A DNA stretch of 43,916 bases from Cellulomonas sp. (GCA_022013895.1 JAKLPK010000131.1:1-43916), one strand, 5' to 3'. Shown: positions 9,483 through 18,768, counted from the stretch's first letter. The notes: generated by a model not told the origin, from the sequence alone. Numbers and translations are program-made.

Positions 9483-10528
9483 CGGATCGCTCCCGTCGTC
9501 GCCGCTGCCGACGCGATGGACGCGGGCGACGCCGCCCCCGACGGTGCGGCTCCGGCGCCCTGAGCGGTCCCGTCACCGGGCGCAGACCCCGACGGTGGTG
9601 CCGCTCCCGGAACCGGTCCGGTCCCCGACGTCGGTGCACCTCCCGCGGTAGGCCCTGCTCCCGACGCCGGTGCAGCCCCACCGTCCGGCACGGTCCCCTC
9701 GGGGGCGGGCCCACCGGCGGGCACGGCCCCGTCCTCGGACGCGGTGCCCCCGGTGCCGGACGTCTGCAAGGCCCGGCCCGCGTCCAGGGCCTCCCCCGCC
9801 TCGGCGAGGGCGTGGGTCAACCGGGTGCGCAACGGGGTCAGCGCGTCGCGGTCGTCGCCGTAGTCGGCGGGGCTGACCGCGAGCGCGGCGTCGGCGAGGC
9901 CGTCGAGATCGCCGAGGGCGGAGTCGATGTGCTCCTGCATGGTGGCCAGTGGCACGGGGTCGGCTCCGACGTCCGCGAGAGCATCGTGCGCCTCCTGCAG
10001 AGCGACCAGGGTCTGCCCGGTGAGGAGATCGGCGCTCCGCACGAGGGCGACCTGCGCGAGCACCACCGTGTAGATGCGGAACTGGGTGACCGTCTGCTCC
10101 AGATGAGCGGTGGCCTGGGCCACGGTCGTGTCCGCCGACAGGGTCGTGCGCACCAGGGTCAGCCCGGCCCGGTCGGCCGCCAACGTGCCGAGGAGCTGGG
10201 CGCGGTGCGTCCCGGTCATGGTCCCGGCCGAGGTGACCCGCAGGGTCGCGGCGTCCAGCTCGGCGAGGCGACGGTCGACGGCGGCTCGTCCGGTCGCCTG
10301 CAGCCGGGACAGCTCCGCGGCCTCGGCAGCGGCCGTCGCGGCGTCGGCAGATCGGGTCGGACCAGGTCGGGCAGAGGCCGCGTCGGAGGCGGTGGGCACC
10401 GGGACCGCGGCGGACGGGACCGGGTCCGCACCGGCCACGGGGACGGCCACGGCGGGCGAACCCTCGGCGAGCGCGGCGCTGAGCAGCAGCGCGATCGCGC
10501 TCAGCGCGATGACGCCGGACCTCACCAC
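9479..10528 (-). CDS. Secreted, helical/coiled-coil protein with low-complexity Pro/Gly/Ala C-terminal tail
   Basis: Likely GTG start (VVRSGVIALSAIALLLSAALAEGSPAVAV signal-like segment); helical region LERTVTQFRIYTVVLAQVALVRSADLL-type; tail GPAPEGTVPDGGAAPASGAGPTAGG. Start is approximate. Confidence 0.65.
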   Translation of the reverse strand: MVRSGVIALSAIALLLSAALAEGSPAVAVPVAGADPVPSAAVPVPTASDAASARPGPTRSADAATAAAEAAELSRLQATGRAAVDRRLAELDAATLRVTSAGTMTGTHRAQLLGTLAADRAGLTLVRTTLSADTTVAQATAHLEQTVTQFRIYTVVLAQVALVRSADLLTGQTLVALQEAHDALADVGADPVPLATMQEHIDSALGDLDGLADAALAVSPADYGDDRDALTPLRTRLTHALAEAGEALDAGRALQTSGTGGTASEDGAVPAGGPAPEGTVPDGGAAPASGAGPTAGGAPTSGTGPVPGAAPPSGSAPGDGTAQGAGAAPSGAASPASIASAAATTGAIR

Positions 10529-10683
10529 GGTGCTCCGGGTGCGCTGGGCCGCAACGCTGCTCCGGGCGCACCAGACCGCCCACCGGCCGGCACCCCGAGG
10601 GTGGGCGTTCCCCTCGGCCTCGCCGTCTCGCGAGTGGTGAAGGGGGTGGGCGGACTGCGGTGTGGGGGAAGGGGGCGTGGTCC

Positions 10684-11013
10684 TCAGCCCTCCAGGTCGA
10701 GGAACACCGGACGGGCCGCCTGGACGGGTCGCAACGCGGTGAGCGCCGCGAGCTGACGACGATTCATCGTCATCGCCCGCCCGATCGCGGCCGCGGTGGC
10801 GAGCTGACGCTCCAGCAGCGCCCGGGCCCGGTCGGCCAGCGACGCCGGCAGCGGTCCGAGATCCGCGGGCGGTCGCCACGCGGCGAGCGCGGCCACCTCG
10901 GCGACCGACGGCAGGTGGTTGTTGTCGAGCACCCGTTCGGCGACCGCGACGTCCAGCTCGAGGGACTCCAGGGCGCTGGTCCAGGCGGAGTCCCAGGCGG
11001 TGTCGACCATCAC
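10684..11013 (-). CDS. Small helical protein directly after fliS; candidate FliT-like flagellar chaperone
   Basis: 109 aa, mostly helix-favouring, start overlaps the fliS stop (ATGA). Assignment from position only. Confidence 0.5.
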   Translation of the reverse strand: MMVDTAWDSAWTSALESLELDVAVAERVLDNNHLPSVAEVAALAAWRPPADLGPLPASLADRARALLERQLATAAAIGRAMTMNRRQLAALTALRPVQAARPVFLDLEG

Positions 11014-11456
11014 GCCACCCCGAGCATGGTCGAACCGATCTCATCGGCTCCCTGCGACGTCGCGGCTGCCCGGCTGGCCTGGGCCGATGCGGCCAGGGTC
11101 GCCTCGGCACCGCGCCATGCCTCGGCCAGCGGCACGACCACGTCGTGGCACTCGCGCGCCTTGACCACGTCACCGGTCGCCGCCGACTCGATGAGTCCCG
11201 ACAGCAGATAGCCGTAGATCGACATGAGCCTCGGGCCGCCCTCCCAGGCGACCACGTCGAGCGAGGAGATGAGCTCGGTCACGATGTCCCGGGCATGACC
11301 CAGATGGGCGGCGCCGCCGATCCGGTCGCCCGCGGCCAGCGCATCGATCCCACGCTGCAGATCGAGCACGAGCCGGTCGTAGAGCATCGTGAGCAGCCGG
11401 GCCGGGCCGACCGTCGCGACCGAGTCGGCGAGGTACGTGGTGCGAGCGTCGTACAT
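11010..11456 (-). CDS. fliS: Flagellar export chaperone FliS
   Basis: MYDARTTYLADSVATVGPARLLTMLYDRLVLDLQRGIDALAAGD...SLDVVAWEGGPRLMSIYGYLLSGLIESA. Confidence 0.95.
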   Translation of the reverse strand: MYDARTTYLADSVATVGPARLLTMLYDRLVLDLQRGIDALAAGDRIGGAAHLGHARDIVTELISSLDVVAWEGGPRLMSIYGYLLSGLIESAATGDVVKARECHDVVVPLAEAWRGAEATLAASAQASRAAATSQGADEIGSTMLGVA

Positions 11457-11464
11457 CAAGGAGC

Positions 11465-11476
11465 CCCTTCCATGGG
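11465..11476 (-). promoter_or_regulatory. CCCATGGAAGGG leader element before fliS (possible CsrA-type site overlapping the SD)
   Basis: Minus-strand CCCATGGAAGGGGCTCCTTGATG; the same 12-mer occurs in the fliC leader (13866-13877). Confidence 0.4.
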
Positions 11477-11488
11477 TCAACCGGACGA

Positions 11489-12880
11489 CTACGAGGACGA
11501 GGAGCTGAGCGACGCGATCGCTGTCGTCAGCCAGCTCGCCGTCGAGTTCAGGGTCTGCAACGAGGTCTCGAGCGTCGCCCACTGCGCCTCGAGCGCCTCC
11601 TTGCGGGAGGCGAGGATCGAGTCCCAGTCGGCGATCTTGTCCGCCAGATCCTCGATCTGGGCGTTGTCCGAGGTCACCTGCGCCGTGAGCGTGCCGTCGT
11701 ACTCGTCGGACGCCGTCGTCGCGACATCGGCGACCCGTGTCGAGATCGCGGTGAGCAGCGCCTGGGTGCCTTCGGGGTCGCTCGCGAGGGCCGCGGTGAA
11801 GGTCTCCTCGTCGAAGGAGAACGTGCCTTCGGAGTCGATCGTGATGCCGATGGTGGACGGCGAGACTCCGTCGACGTCGTAGGACCCGGCCTCGGCGAGC
11901 TGCTGGGACAGGTTGCGTACCAGGGAGTTGCCGGACAGCACACCGCCGGTCACCGAGGTGGTCCCGTCGGAGTTCGTCGTGGTGGTCGAGGCGGTGCGGG
12001 TGGAGATCTCGCTGAGCACCTGGTTGAGCTGCTCCACCAGGTTCGAGCCCAGCTTCGCGACGGCCTCGGTGTCCTGGCCGACGGTCACCGTGACCGGGTC
12101 GGTCGCTTCCTCGGTCACCGTGATGTCGACGCCGGTGAGCAGGTCGGAGAACGTGTTGGAGGACGAGGTGATCGCCTGCGCCTGGCTGGTGCCCGGCCAC
12201 AGCGTGAGCTGGGCGTCCTGGGCGGTCCGGGTGGTGGTGAGCGAGACGGCGGTCGCGGTGCCGGCCGTCACCTCCGCCTCGGTGCCCTGGTAGACGCTGA
12301 CGGTGTTGGCCGCACCCGACGTCTGACCGGTGAGCTGCAACCGGTACGCGGTGGTGCCCGAGGTGTCGGTGTACTTCACGGCGCTGGCACTCACCCCGGC
12401 ACCGGACTTGTTGATCGCCGCGGCGAGATCGGCCACCGAGGTCGCGCTCGAGGTGTCGACCTGGGTGAGGGTGTCGCCGACCTTCAGCGTGATCGAGCTG
12501 GCGCCGCCGGTGAAGTCGCTCGCGGTGGACAACGTCCCGGAGACCGAGATCTGACTGGTGGCGAGCTTGTCGACCGTGAACGAGAGCGAGCTGGCGGTGG
12601 CCGTCGAATCGGCGGTGGCCGTGACCGAGGTGGAGCTGGACGTCGCGGCGTAGGCGTTCCACGAGCTGGCCTTGGCGGCCGTCGTCGCGTTGTCGCCGAG
12701 CGATGCGACCTTCGTGTTGAGCGACTGAAGGGCAGTCACCAACGAGGTGAGGTCGGACTTCTTGTCGGAGAGCTGGGTCTGTGGGAGGGCCTCGACAGCC
12801 ATCAACGACGTGATGATCTCGGCTGTGTCCAGATTGCTGATCAGTCCGGAGATCTGTGAGGAGCTGCTCATCTCATCCAT
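11489..12880 (-). CDS. fliD: Flagellar hook-associated protein 2 (filament cap) FliD
   Basis: ISGLISNLDTAEIITSLMAVEALPQTQLSDKKSDLTSLVTALQSLNTKVASL...; C-terminal coiled coil; between fliC and fliS. Confidence 0.95.
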   Translation of the reverse strand: MDEMSSSSQISGLISNLDTAEIITSLMAVEALPQTQLSDKKSDLTSLVTALQSLNTKVASLGDNATTAAKASSWNAYAATSSSTSVTATADSTATASSLSFTVDKLATSQISVSGTLSTASDFTGGASSITLKVGDTLTQVDTSSATSVADLAAAINKSGAGVSASAVKYTDTSGTTAYRLQLTGQTSGAANTVSVYQGTEAEVTAGTATAVSLTTTRTAQDAQLTLWPGTSQAQAITSSSNTFSDLLTGVDITVTEEATDPVTVTVGQDTEAVAKLGSNLVEQLNQVLSEISTRTASTTTTNSDGTTSVTGGVLSGNSLVRNLSQQLAEAGSYDVDGVSPSTIGITIDSEGTFSFDEETFTAALASDPEGTQALLTAISTRVADVATTASDEYDGTLTAQVTSDNAQIEDLADKIADWDSILASRKEALEAQWATLETSLQTLNSTASWLTTAIASLSSSSS

Positions 12881-12906
12881 CCAGGAAGTGGTGCCGATGC
12901 GCGACC

Positions 12907-12936
12907 GGCGGCGGTGGGGGTGACCCCACCGCCGCC
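12907..12936 (-). terminator. Strong hairpin downstream of flagellin gene
   Basis: GGCGGCGGTGGGG-GTGA-CCCCACCGCCGCC: 13-bp perfect stem, 4-nt loop, between fliC stop and fliD start; no T-tract. Confidence 0.65.
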
Positions 12937-12963
12937 GCCGCGGTTGTCATCCGTTCAGGCAGA

Positions 12964-13833
12964 TCACTGCAGGAGCTGCAGCACACCCTGCGGGATCGAG
13001 TTGGCCTGCGCGAGCATCGCCGTGCCGGCCTGGGACAGGATCTGCGACTTCGTGAAGTTCACCATCTCGGAGGCCATGTCGGTGTCACGGATCCGGGACT
13101 CGGACGCCGACAGGTTCTCGACCGCCACGTTCACGCTGTTGATCGTGTGCTCGAAGCGGTTCTGGTAGGCACCGAGGTTGGCTCGGGCGGTCGACACGTT
13201 CTTGATCTGCGCGTCGATCGCGGTGATGGCCGCCTGGGCCGATGCGGCGCTGAACAGGTTCAGCCCGGTCGTCCCCGCCGACGTCGCAGCGAACGACACG
13301 GCGTCCGCGACGGAGGCCACGTTGGCCGAGGACAGGTCGACCGTGATCTGGCTGGCCGTGTCGCCGTCGGCGCCGACCTGGAAGCTCAGGGTCGAACCGG
13401 TGGCGCCCGAGACCTTGTCCAGCAGCGTCGTGCCGTTGAAGTTCGTCGAGTTCGCGATGCGGGTCAGCTCTTCGTTCAGCTGCGTCGCCTCAGTCGCGAT
13501 GTTCGTACGAGCGTCCTCGGAGTTCGAGTCGTTCGCTGCCTGGACCGCCAGGTCACGCATGCGGTGCAGGATCGAGTGGACCTCGGTGAGCGAACCCTCA
13601 GCGGTCTGGACGACGGAGATGCCGTCCTGGGCGTTGCGGGCGGCCTGGGTGAGGCCGCTGACCTGCGAGCGCAGGCCCTCGGAGATGGCCAGACCGGCAG
13701 CGTCATCCGCCGCGCGGTTGATGCGGTAGCCGGAGGACAGCTTCTCCAGCGACTTGGACAGCGAGTTCTGGGTGGTGCTGAGGTTGCGGTAGGCGTTGAT
13801 CGCCGCGACGTTGGTGTTGACCGAGAGACCCAT
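12964..13833 (-). CDS. fliC: Flagellin (compact, 289 aa)
   Basis: MGLSVNTNVAAINAYRNLSTTQNSLSKSLEKLSSGYRINRAADDAAGLAISEGLRSQ...; C-terminus SRIRDTDMASEMVNFTKSQILSQAGTAMLAQANSIPQGVLQLLQ. Confidence 0.98.
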   Translation of the reverse strand: MGLSVNTNVAAINAYRNLSTTQNSLSKSLEKLSSGYRINRAADDAAGLAISEGLRSQVSGLTQAARNAQDGISVVQTAEGSLTEVHSILHRMRDLAVQAANDSNSEDARTNIATEATQLNEELTRIANSTNFNGTTLLDKVSGATGSTLSFQVGADGDTASQITVDLSSANVASVADAVSFAATSAGTTGLNLFSAASAQAAITAIDAQIKNVSTARANLGAYQNRFEHTINSVNVAVENLSASESRIRDTDMASEMVNFTKSQILSQAGTAMLAQANSIPQGVLQLLQ

Positions 13834-13865
13834 GATGATCTTCCTCCTTGATGTGGGTCGAGTGG

Positions 13866-13877
13866 CCCTTCCATGGG
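13866..13877 (-). promoter_or_regulatory. CCCATGGAAGGG leader hairpin of fliC (possible CsrA-type GGA loop)
   Basis: Minus strand GTGCCC-ATGGAA-GGGCCAC can fold with GGA in the loop; a second AAGGA lies at the SD (TCAAGGAGGAAGATCATCATG). Confidence 0.4.
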
Positions 13878-13889
13878 CACACCTGGTGG

Positions 13890-13915
13890 ATCGGTAGTGA
13901 GCGCGGGGCCTTGAG
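13890..13915 (-). promoter_or_regulatory. Sigma-28-like promoter of fliC: CTCA-N16-ACCGATCC
   Basis: Minus strand CTCAAGGCCCCGCGCTCACTACCGATCC about 57 nt before the start codon. Confidence 0.6.
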
Positions 13916-13946
13916 AGGTTCTTTCCGCGCAATCGGGTGAACGTGC

Positions 13947-15485
13947 TCAGTCCATCGCGACCAGGCCCGGCGCGACGATCTCGAGCTGGGCGACCAGCTC
14001 GGGCATGCGCTGGGTCGGCACCCGGTCGAGGGCCTCGTCCAGGGATGCCAACGCCCGTCCGTCGTGGTAGGCGGAGAACGCGAGCGCCGCCGCGAGCGCC
14101 CGGTCGCGCGGGGCCTGGCCCTGCTCGGCCGCGAAGGCCACCAAGGTGCAGTACTCGTCGAGCCCGAGCCGGCGCAGCCGGGCCGACCACTCCACGGCGT
14201 CCTCGAAGGTGCCCTCGGTCGGCACGACCCGCGCTGCGGCGACCAGCACCGCCGGGTCGTCGGGCCAGCGCGCCACCATCGCCTCCAGCACGCCGAGCGC
14301 GGTCGCGTTCGCGACCTGGCCGCACCGCAGCGCCCACGCCCGCCGCTGGTCGGCGGTGATCACGGCGAGCAGCTCGTCCAGCGCCGGGGCACCCAGCTGG
14401 ACGGCGAGGTCGACGGGGTTGAGCACCCGCGACCCCGCACGAAGCGCAGCCGCCGCGACCTTGACGGCGTCGGCCTCCCGCCCGGCTCGGGCGAGCAGGC
14501 GGACCTCCAGATCGGCGACCGAGTCACGCCGCAGCACACCACCGGCCAGGTCCTGGCTCACGGTCGGGACCCGACCCAGCGCCGCCAACGCCCGGTCGAC
14601 GTCACCGACCTTCTCCGACAACCGGGCCTGGGCGATGTCGACCCTCGCACCCGTGGGGTCGATCTCACGCCACCGGTCGACCCACACCTGGGCGACGGGG
14701 AGCTGACCGCGCATGAGCGCCAACGCGGACTGGCCCAGCACCAGCGCCTCGGCGACCAGCGTCGGGAGCGTGCCCGGCGCCCAGGCCTCCTCCGCGACCT
14801 CCTGGGACCTGTCCCAGTGCGCTGCCAGGATCAGCGAACGTGCCAGGTGGGCGCGGGCCACCGCGACGGCCCGTTCGTCGTCGGCCGCGAGCGCCTCGGT
14901 GAGCTGGGCCTCGACGATCGCGATGTTGCGGGCGGCCTTGGTGGTGGCCAGGGTCTGGGCGTCGGCGTAACCGGAGTGCAGCAGCCGGATGCCGGCCAGC
15001 ACCGGACCGGCGGTCGGGCGGCCGTCCGTGGTGTAGATCTGCTCGTGCAGCCGGTCGCCCCAACGGTGGCCACGGCGACGGAAGATGCGGTTCGCGGTGA
15101 ACTCGTAGGGCTCGTCGAGCGAGGTGCGCGGCTGGTTGAGGATGCGCAGACCGAAGGTGCCGACCGAGGCCTTGGCCAGGTGCTTGCGCAGCGTCGCACC
15201 CTGGGACTCGAACACCTCGTCGGCGTCGATCGACAGCACCCAGTCACCGGTGGCGTGCTCCAGGGCCCGGTTGCGGGCGGCCCCGAAGTCGTCGTCCCAG
15301 TAGCCGTCGATCACCGTGTCGGTGTAGCGCCGGGCGACCTCGCGGGTGGTGTCGGTCGACCCCGTGTCGTAGACCACGATCTCATCGGCCCAGGTCACGG
15401 ACGACAGGCAGGCGTCGAGCACATCCGCCTCGTCCTTGACGATCATCACCACGCTGATCGTGGCGCGCTGCCGGTTCGCCGCCAT
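13947..15485 (-). CDS. GT2-family glycosyltransferase with C-terminal helical-repeat/TPR-like region
   Basis: [47 protein letters not shown]...[14 protein letters not shown]; directly upstream of fliC. Start MAANRQR. Confidence 0.9.
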   Translation of the reverse strand: MAANRQRATISVVMIVKDEADVLDACLSSVTWADEIVVYDTGSTDTTREVARRYTDTVIDGYWDDDFGAARNRALEHATGDWVLSIDADEVFESQGATLRKHLAKASVGTFGLRILNQPRTSLDEPYEFTANRIFRRRGHRWGDRLHEQIYTTDGRPTAGPVLAGIRLLHSGYADAQTLATTKAARNIAIVEAQLTEALAADDERAVAVARAHLARSLILAAHWDRSQEVAEEAWAPGTLPTLVAEALVLGQSALALMRGQLPVAQVWVDRWREIDPTGARVDIAQARLSEKVGDVDRALAALGRVPTVSQDLAGGVLRRDSVADLEVRLLARAGREADAVKVAAAALRAGSRVLNPVDLAVQLGAPALDELLAVITADQRRAWALRCGQVANATALGVLEAMVARWPDDPAVLVAAARVVPTEGTFEDAVEWSARLRRLGLDEYCTLVAFAAEQGQAPRDRALAAALAFSAYHDGRALASLDEALDRVPTQRMPELVAQLEIVAPGLVAMD

Positions 15486-15520
15486 GGCAGTTCCTACCCA
15501 TCCGCGCCGCACGGCGCACG

Positions 15521-15546
15521 GTCACCCGATCGGCCGATCGGGTGAC
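15521..15546. repeat. 26-bp perfect palindrome GTCACCCGATCGGCCGATCGGGTGAC
   Basis: Both 13-nt halves are exact reverse complements; upstream of the GT2 gene, overlapping its candidate -10. Confidence 0.95.
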
Positions 15547-15554
15547 GACCTGAG
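15529..15554 (-). promoter_or_regulatory. Sigma-28-like promoter of GT2 gene: CTCA-N16-GCCGATCG
   Basis: Minus strand CTCAGGTCGTCACCCGATCGGCCGATCGG. Confidence 0.55.
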
Positions 15555-15594
15555 AGATCCTTGAACCCGGTGCACGACACCCGGTGGACGACGT

Positions 15595-18500
15595 TCAGCG
15601 CAGGGCGGCCGTGAGGTCCGGGACGCCGACGTGCCGTACGGACATCTCGGTGGTCGGGTCGGCGAGGAATCCGCGCAGCGCGGCCACATCGACCACCTCA
15701 CCGGCCCGCAGCCAGACCCGGCGGTGACCGGAGGCCGTCGCCGATGCCAACCGGGGACCGTCCTCGTCCCCCGCCTCGACGACGACGACCCGGCCCGCCA
15801 CCTGCGCCGCGAGCTGCTGGGCGATACCGGCGCCGTGGTCGACGAGCACCAGCTCGACCGACCGTTCCGTGACGACGTCGACCAGGGCGATGAGCGCGCG
15901 CGCGCTGGACGTCAGGTCGTCGTCGCAGTCCACGATGAGCGACAGCCGCGCCATGGCGGCCTCCTTGCGGGCCAGCACCTCGCCGTTGCGCGCCTCGATG
16001 GCACGCCAGTCGAGCCCGTTGGCGTCGAACGTGGCGTGGCCCAGGTGGTAGACGAACGAGCCGCGGACCATGAGCAGCCGGGCGCCGACCGCGCGCAGCC
16101 GGCGGCACAGGTCGTCGTCCTCGTAGCCGCCGACCTCGAACTCCGTGTCGAAGCCGCCGAGCAGCCGCACCAGCTCGGTGCGCACGGCCAGGGCGAACCC
16201 GACCAGTCTGGTCACCGGTTCGACGACGGTGCCGCCCGCCGTCATGGCGTCCGTCGCGAGCGCTCGCACATCGTCCAGGCCGCGGACCGCCGCACCGCGC
16301 GCGGCCGCGTGCAGCTGCGGACCGGACACGAAGTTGCTCATCGGGCCGGTCGCACCGACCTCGGGGTCGGCGAACGGTGCGAGCAGCCGGTCGAGCCAGG
16401 GCCCCACCGGCAGCGTGTCGTTGTTGAGGTAGACCACCACCGGGTTGCGGGCGACGTCGGCACCCGAGTTGCAGCCTGCCGCGAAACCCAGGTTCCGCTC
16501 GTGCCGCACCACCTCGACCCTGGGCGCGAAGTCGGCGAGCACCTCGGGGGTCTCGTCCTGCGACCCGTTGTCGACGACGATCACCTGGTCGTCCTCGCGC
16601 AGCGTGTCCAGCAGGGTGTCCAGGCAGGCGCGGGTGGTCTGGGCCCCGTTCCACGCCGGGATGACGATCGAGGCGGCCGGTCGGTCGACCGGTTCGGCGC
16701 CCACCGCGGGGGGCGGGGTCGGGGTCGTGGCCCCTGCCCGGACCACGATCCGGGGTCGCCGGGCACGTCGGCGGCCGGTCACGTCGTCGAGCACACCGGC
16801 GAGCGCCGCGGTGAACCGCTGCGGACCGAACAGCTCGTCGACGTGGGCACGCCCCGCGTCGGACAGCCGCTGCCACAGCTCGTCGTCCGCCAGACCACGC
16901 AGCACGGCGGCGGCGAACGCGTCGGCGTCATCGGCCACGAGCGCGGTGCGGCCGTCCACCAGCGCCATGCCCTCAGCACCGACCGAGGTCGTGACGACCG
17001 GCAGCCCGTGGGCGAGCGCCTCACCGACCTTGCCCTTGACGCCGGCGCCGAAGCGCAGCGGCGAGACCGACAGCCTGGCCGAGCCGTACAGCTCGGCCAG
17101 GTCCGGGACCCAGCCGTGGAGCCGCACCTGGGTCGGTGCGTCCGCGATCAGATCCGCCGGAGCATGCGATCCCACCACATCGAGCCGCACGTCCGGCCGG
17201 ACGGCGAGCACCCGGGGCAGCACCTCCTCGATGAACCACCGCACCCCGTCCGCGTTCGGTGCGTGCCGGAAGTTGCCGACGAACAGCAGTCCGGACCGCG
17301 CCGCGCACGGCGCCCCGAGCTCGCCCACGGGGGCGTGCACGGTCGGCAGCACATGCACCGGCGCATCGGGCACGAGCTCGGCGAGCAGGGCCTGCTCCGC
17401 CGAGGAGACGACGAGGGTGGCGTCGGCCGCCTGGACCATCCCGAGCTCGATCTCGCGCAGCTTGGCCGGATCGGCACCGCCGGTCACCGTGCCGACCACC
17501 TGGGCCTCCCGCTCGACGCGCAGGAAGCTCAGGTCGACGGTGTCGAACACCACGGGCACCCCGGGCAGCGCCTCACGGCAGAGCCGTTCGCGTTCCACCG
17601 CGACGCCGATCCGGCACAGGACGGCGGCCACCACATCGGGTGCGATGTCCCGGAGCAGACCGACGAGGTCGCGGCCGCCGTAGCGCACCTCGACACCGAG
17701 CGCCTGGACCGCCGAGGTGTACGGCTCGGCACGCACCGGGCTCATCGGCACCAGCAGCACCCCGTGGCCGGCCTCGCGCAGCGCCGTGAGCATCGCCAGC
17801 GCGCGCACCGAACCGGCGTCGCGGTCGGGGGTGGGGACGGTGTGGTCGAACACCACGACGAGGTCGCGGCCCTGCCGACGCCGGGCCGAACGTTCGACGG
17901 CGCCCGGATCGGTCGGTGCGTGCTGCTCCGCGAGCTCGACGGCCCACCTGCGGGCGAACACCTCACGGTTGACGGCCTGCCGCGACTTCACACCCGAGCG
18001 CAGGTCGGTGCCGTGGGACACGCCCTCGTGGTGGACGACGACGGCCCGCGGTTCGTAGCACACCCGCAGCCCGGCGGCCCGGACGGCGAACGCCAGATCG
18101 GCGTCGTCGTAGTAGGCCGGTGCGTAGCGTTCGTCGAGCCCGCCGAGACCCATCAGGAAGTCCCGACGCAGCATGATCGCGGCGCCCGAGCAGTAGTCGA
18201 CGTCGCGCGGGTACGTGAAGGACGGGTCCTGGGGGTCGCCGAGCCGCCCGTAGTTCCAGCCGGTGCCGTCGGAGAAGAGGATCCCGCCGGCCTCCTGCAA
18301 CCGACCGTCCGGGTACACGAGCTGGGCGCCGACCAGACCGACGGTCGGGTCGGCCATCGTCTCGACGAACGCCTCCAGCCAGCCTGGCCGGACCTCGGTG
18401 TCGTTGTTGAGCAGCACCACGTACTCGCCACGGCAGGCGGCGATGCCCGCGTTGCACGCACCGATGAAGCCGAGGTTGTCGGCGAGCGTGACGACGACCA

Positions 18501-18696
18501 GGTCGGGCTCCTGCGTCAGCCGGGCGGCGGTCTCATCGGACGAGGCGTCATCGACGACGACGACCTCGTACGTGATGTCACCACGCACCGCCTCCAGCGA
18601 GCGCAGGCAGCGGTCCGTGTAGTCCCAGTGGTTGTGGACCGGGACGACGATGCTGACCTGCGGGACGTTCGCGGGCCTGGGCTGCGCGTGCACCAT
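15595..18696 (-). CDS. Multidomain glycosyltransferase (GT2 - GT4-like - GT2)
   Basis: First GT2 VSIVVPVHNHWDYTDRCLRSLEAV..DDASSDET..LLNNDTEV; middle GT4-like LLFVGNFRHAPNADGVRWFIEEVLP..GAGVKGKVGEALAHGLPVVTTSVGAEGM; second GT2 ASIVIPAWNGAQTTRACLDTLL..VDNGSQDETPEV..YLNNDTLPV. Confidence 0.93.
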   Translation of the reverse strand: MVHAQPRPANVPQVSIVVPVHNHWDYTDRCLRSLEAVRGDITYEVVVVDDASSDETAARLTQEPDLVVVTLADNLGFIGACNAGIAACRGEYVVLLNNDTEVRPGWLEAFVETMADPTVGLVGAQLVYPDGRLQEAGGILFSDGTGWNYGRLGDPQDPSFTYPRDVDYCSGAAIMLRRDFLMGLGGLDERYAPAYYDDADLAFAVRAAGLRVCYEPRAVVVHHEGVSHGTDLRSGVKSRQAVNREVFARRWAVELAEQHAPTDPGAVERSARRRQGRDLVVVFDHTVPTPDRDAGSVRALAMLTALREAGHGVLLVPMSPVRAEPYTSAVQALGVEVRYGGRDLVGLLRDIAPDVVAAVLCRIGVAVERERLCREALPGVPVVFDTVDLSFLRVEREAQVVGTVTGGADPAKLREIELGMVQAADATLVVSSAEQALLAELVPDAPVHVLPTVHAPVGELGAPCAARSGLLFVGNFRHAPNADGVRWFIEEVLPRVLAVRPDVRLDVVGSHAPADLIADAPTQVRLHGWVPDLAELYGSARLSVSPLRFGAGVKGKVGEALAHGLPVVTTSVGAEGMALVDGRTALVADDADAFAAAVLRGLADDELWQRLSDAGRAHVDELFGPQRFTAALAGVLDDVTGRRRARRPRIVVRAGATTPTPPPAVGAEPVDRPAASIVIPAWNGAQTTRACLDTLLDTLREDDQVIVVDNGSQDETPEVLADFAPRVEVVRHERNLGFAAGCNSGADVARNPVVVYLNNDTLPVGPWLDRLLAPFADPEVGATGPMSNFVSGPQLHAAARGAAVRGLDDVRALATDAMTAGGTVVEPVTRLVGFALAVRTELVRLLGGFDTEFEVGGYEDDDLCRRLRAVGARLLMVRGSFVYHLGHATFDANGLDWRAIEARNGEVLARKEAAMARLSLIVDCDDDLTSSARALIALVDVVTERSVELVLVDHGAGIAQQLAAQVAGRVVVVEAGDEDGPRLASATASGHRRVWLRAGEVVDVAALRGFLADPTTEMSVRHVGVPDLTAALR

Positions 18697-18742
18697 CTGC
18701 TTCCTCCGGTTCGGGCCCGGGCGGGCCGGACGCGCCTGCCTC

Positions 18743-18768
18743 ATCGGCTGCGGCGTTCACCCGTTGAG
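18743..18768 (-). promoter_or_regulatory. Sigma-28-like promoter of GT2-GT4-GT2 gene: CTCA-N16-GCCGATGA
   Basis: Minus strand CTCAACGGGTGAACGCCGCAGCCGATGAG, about 47 nt before the start. Confidence 0.55.
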
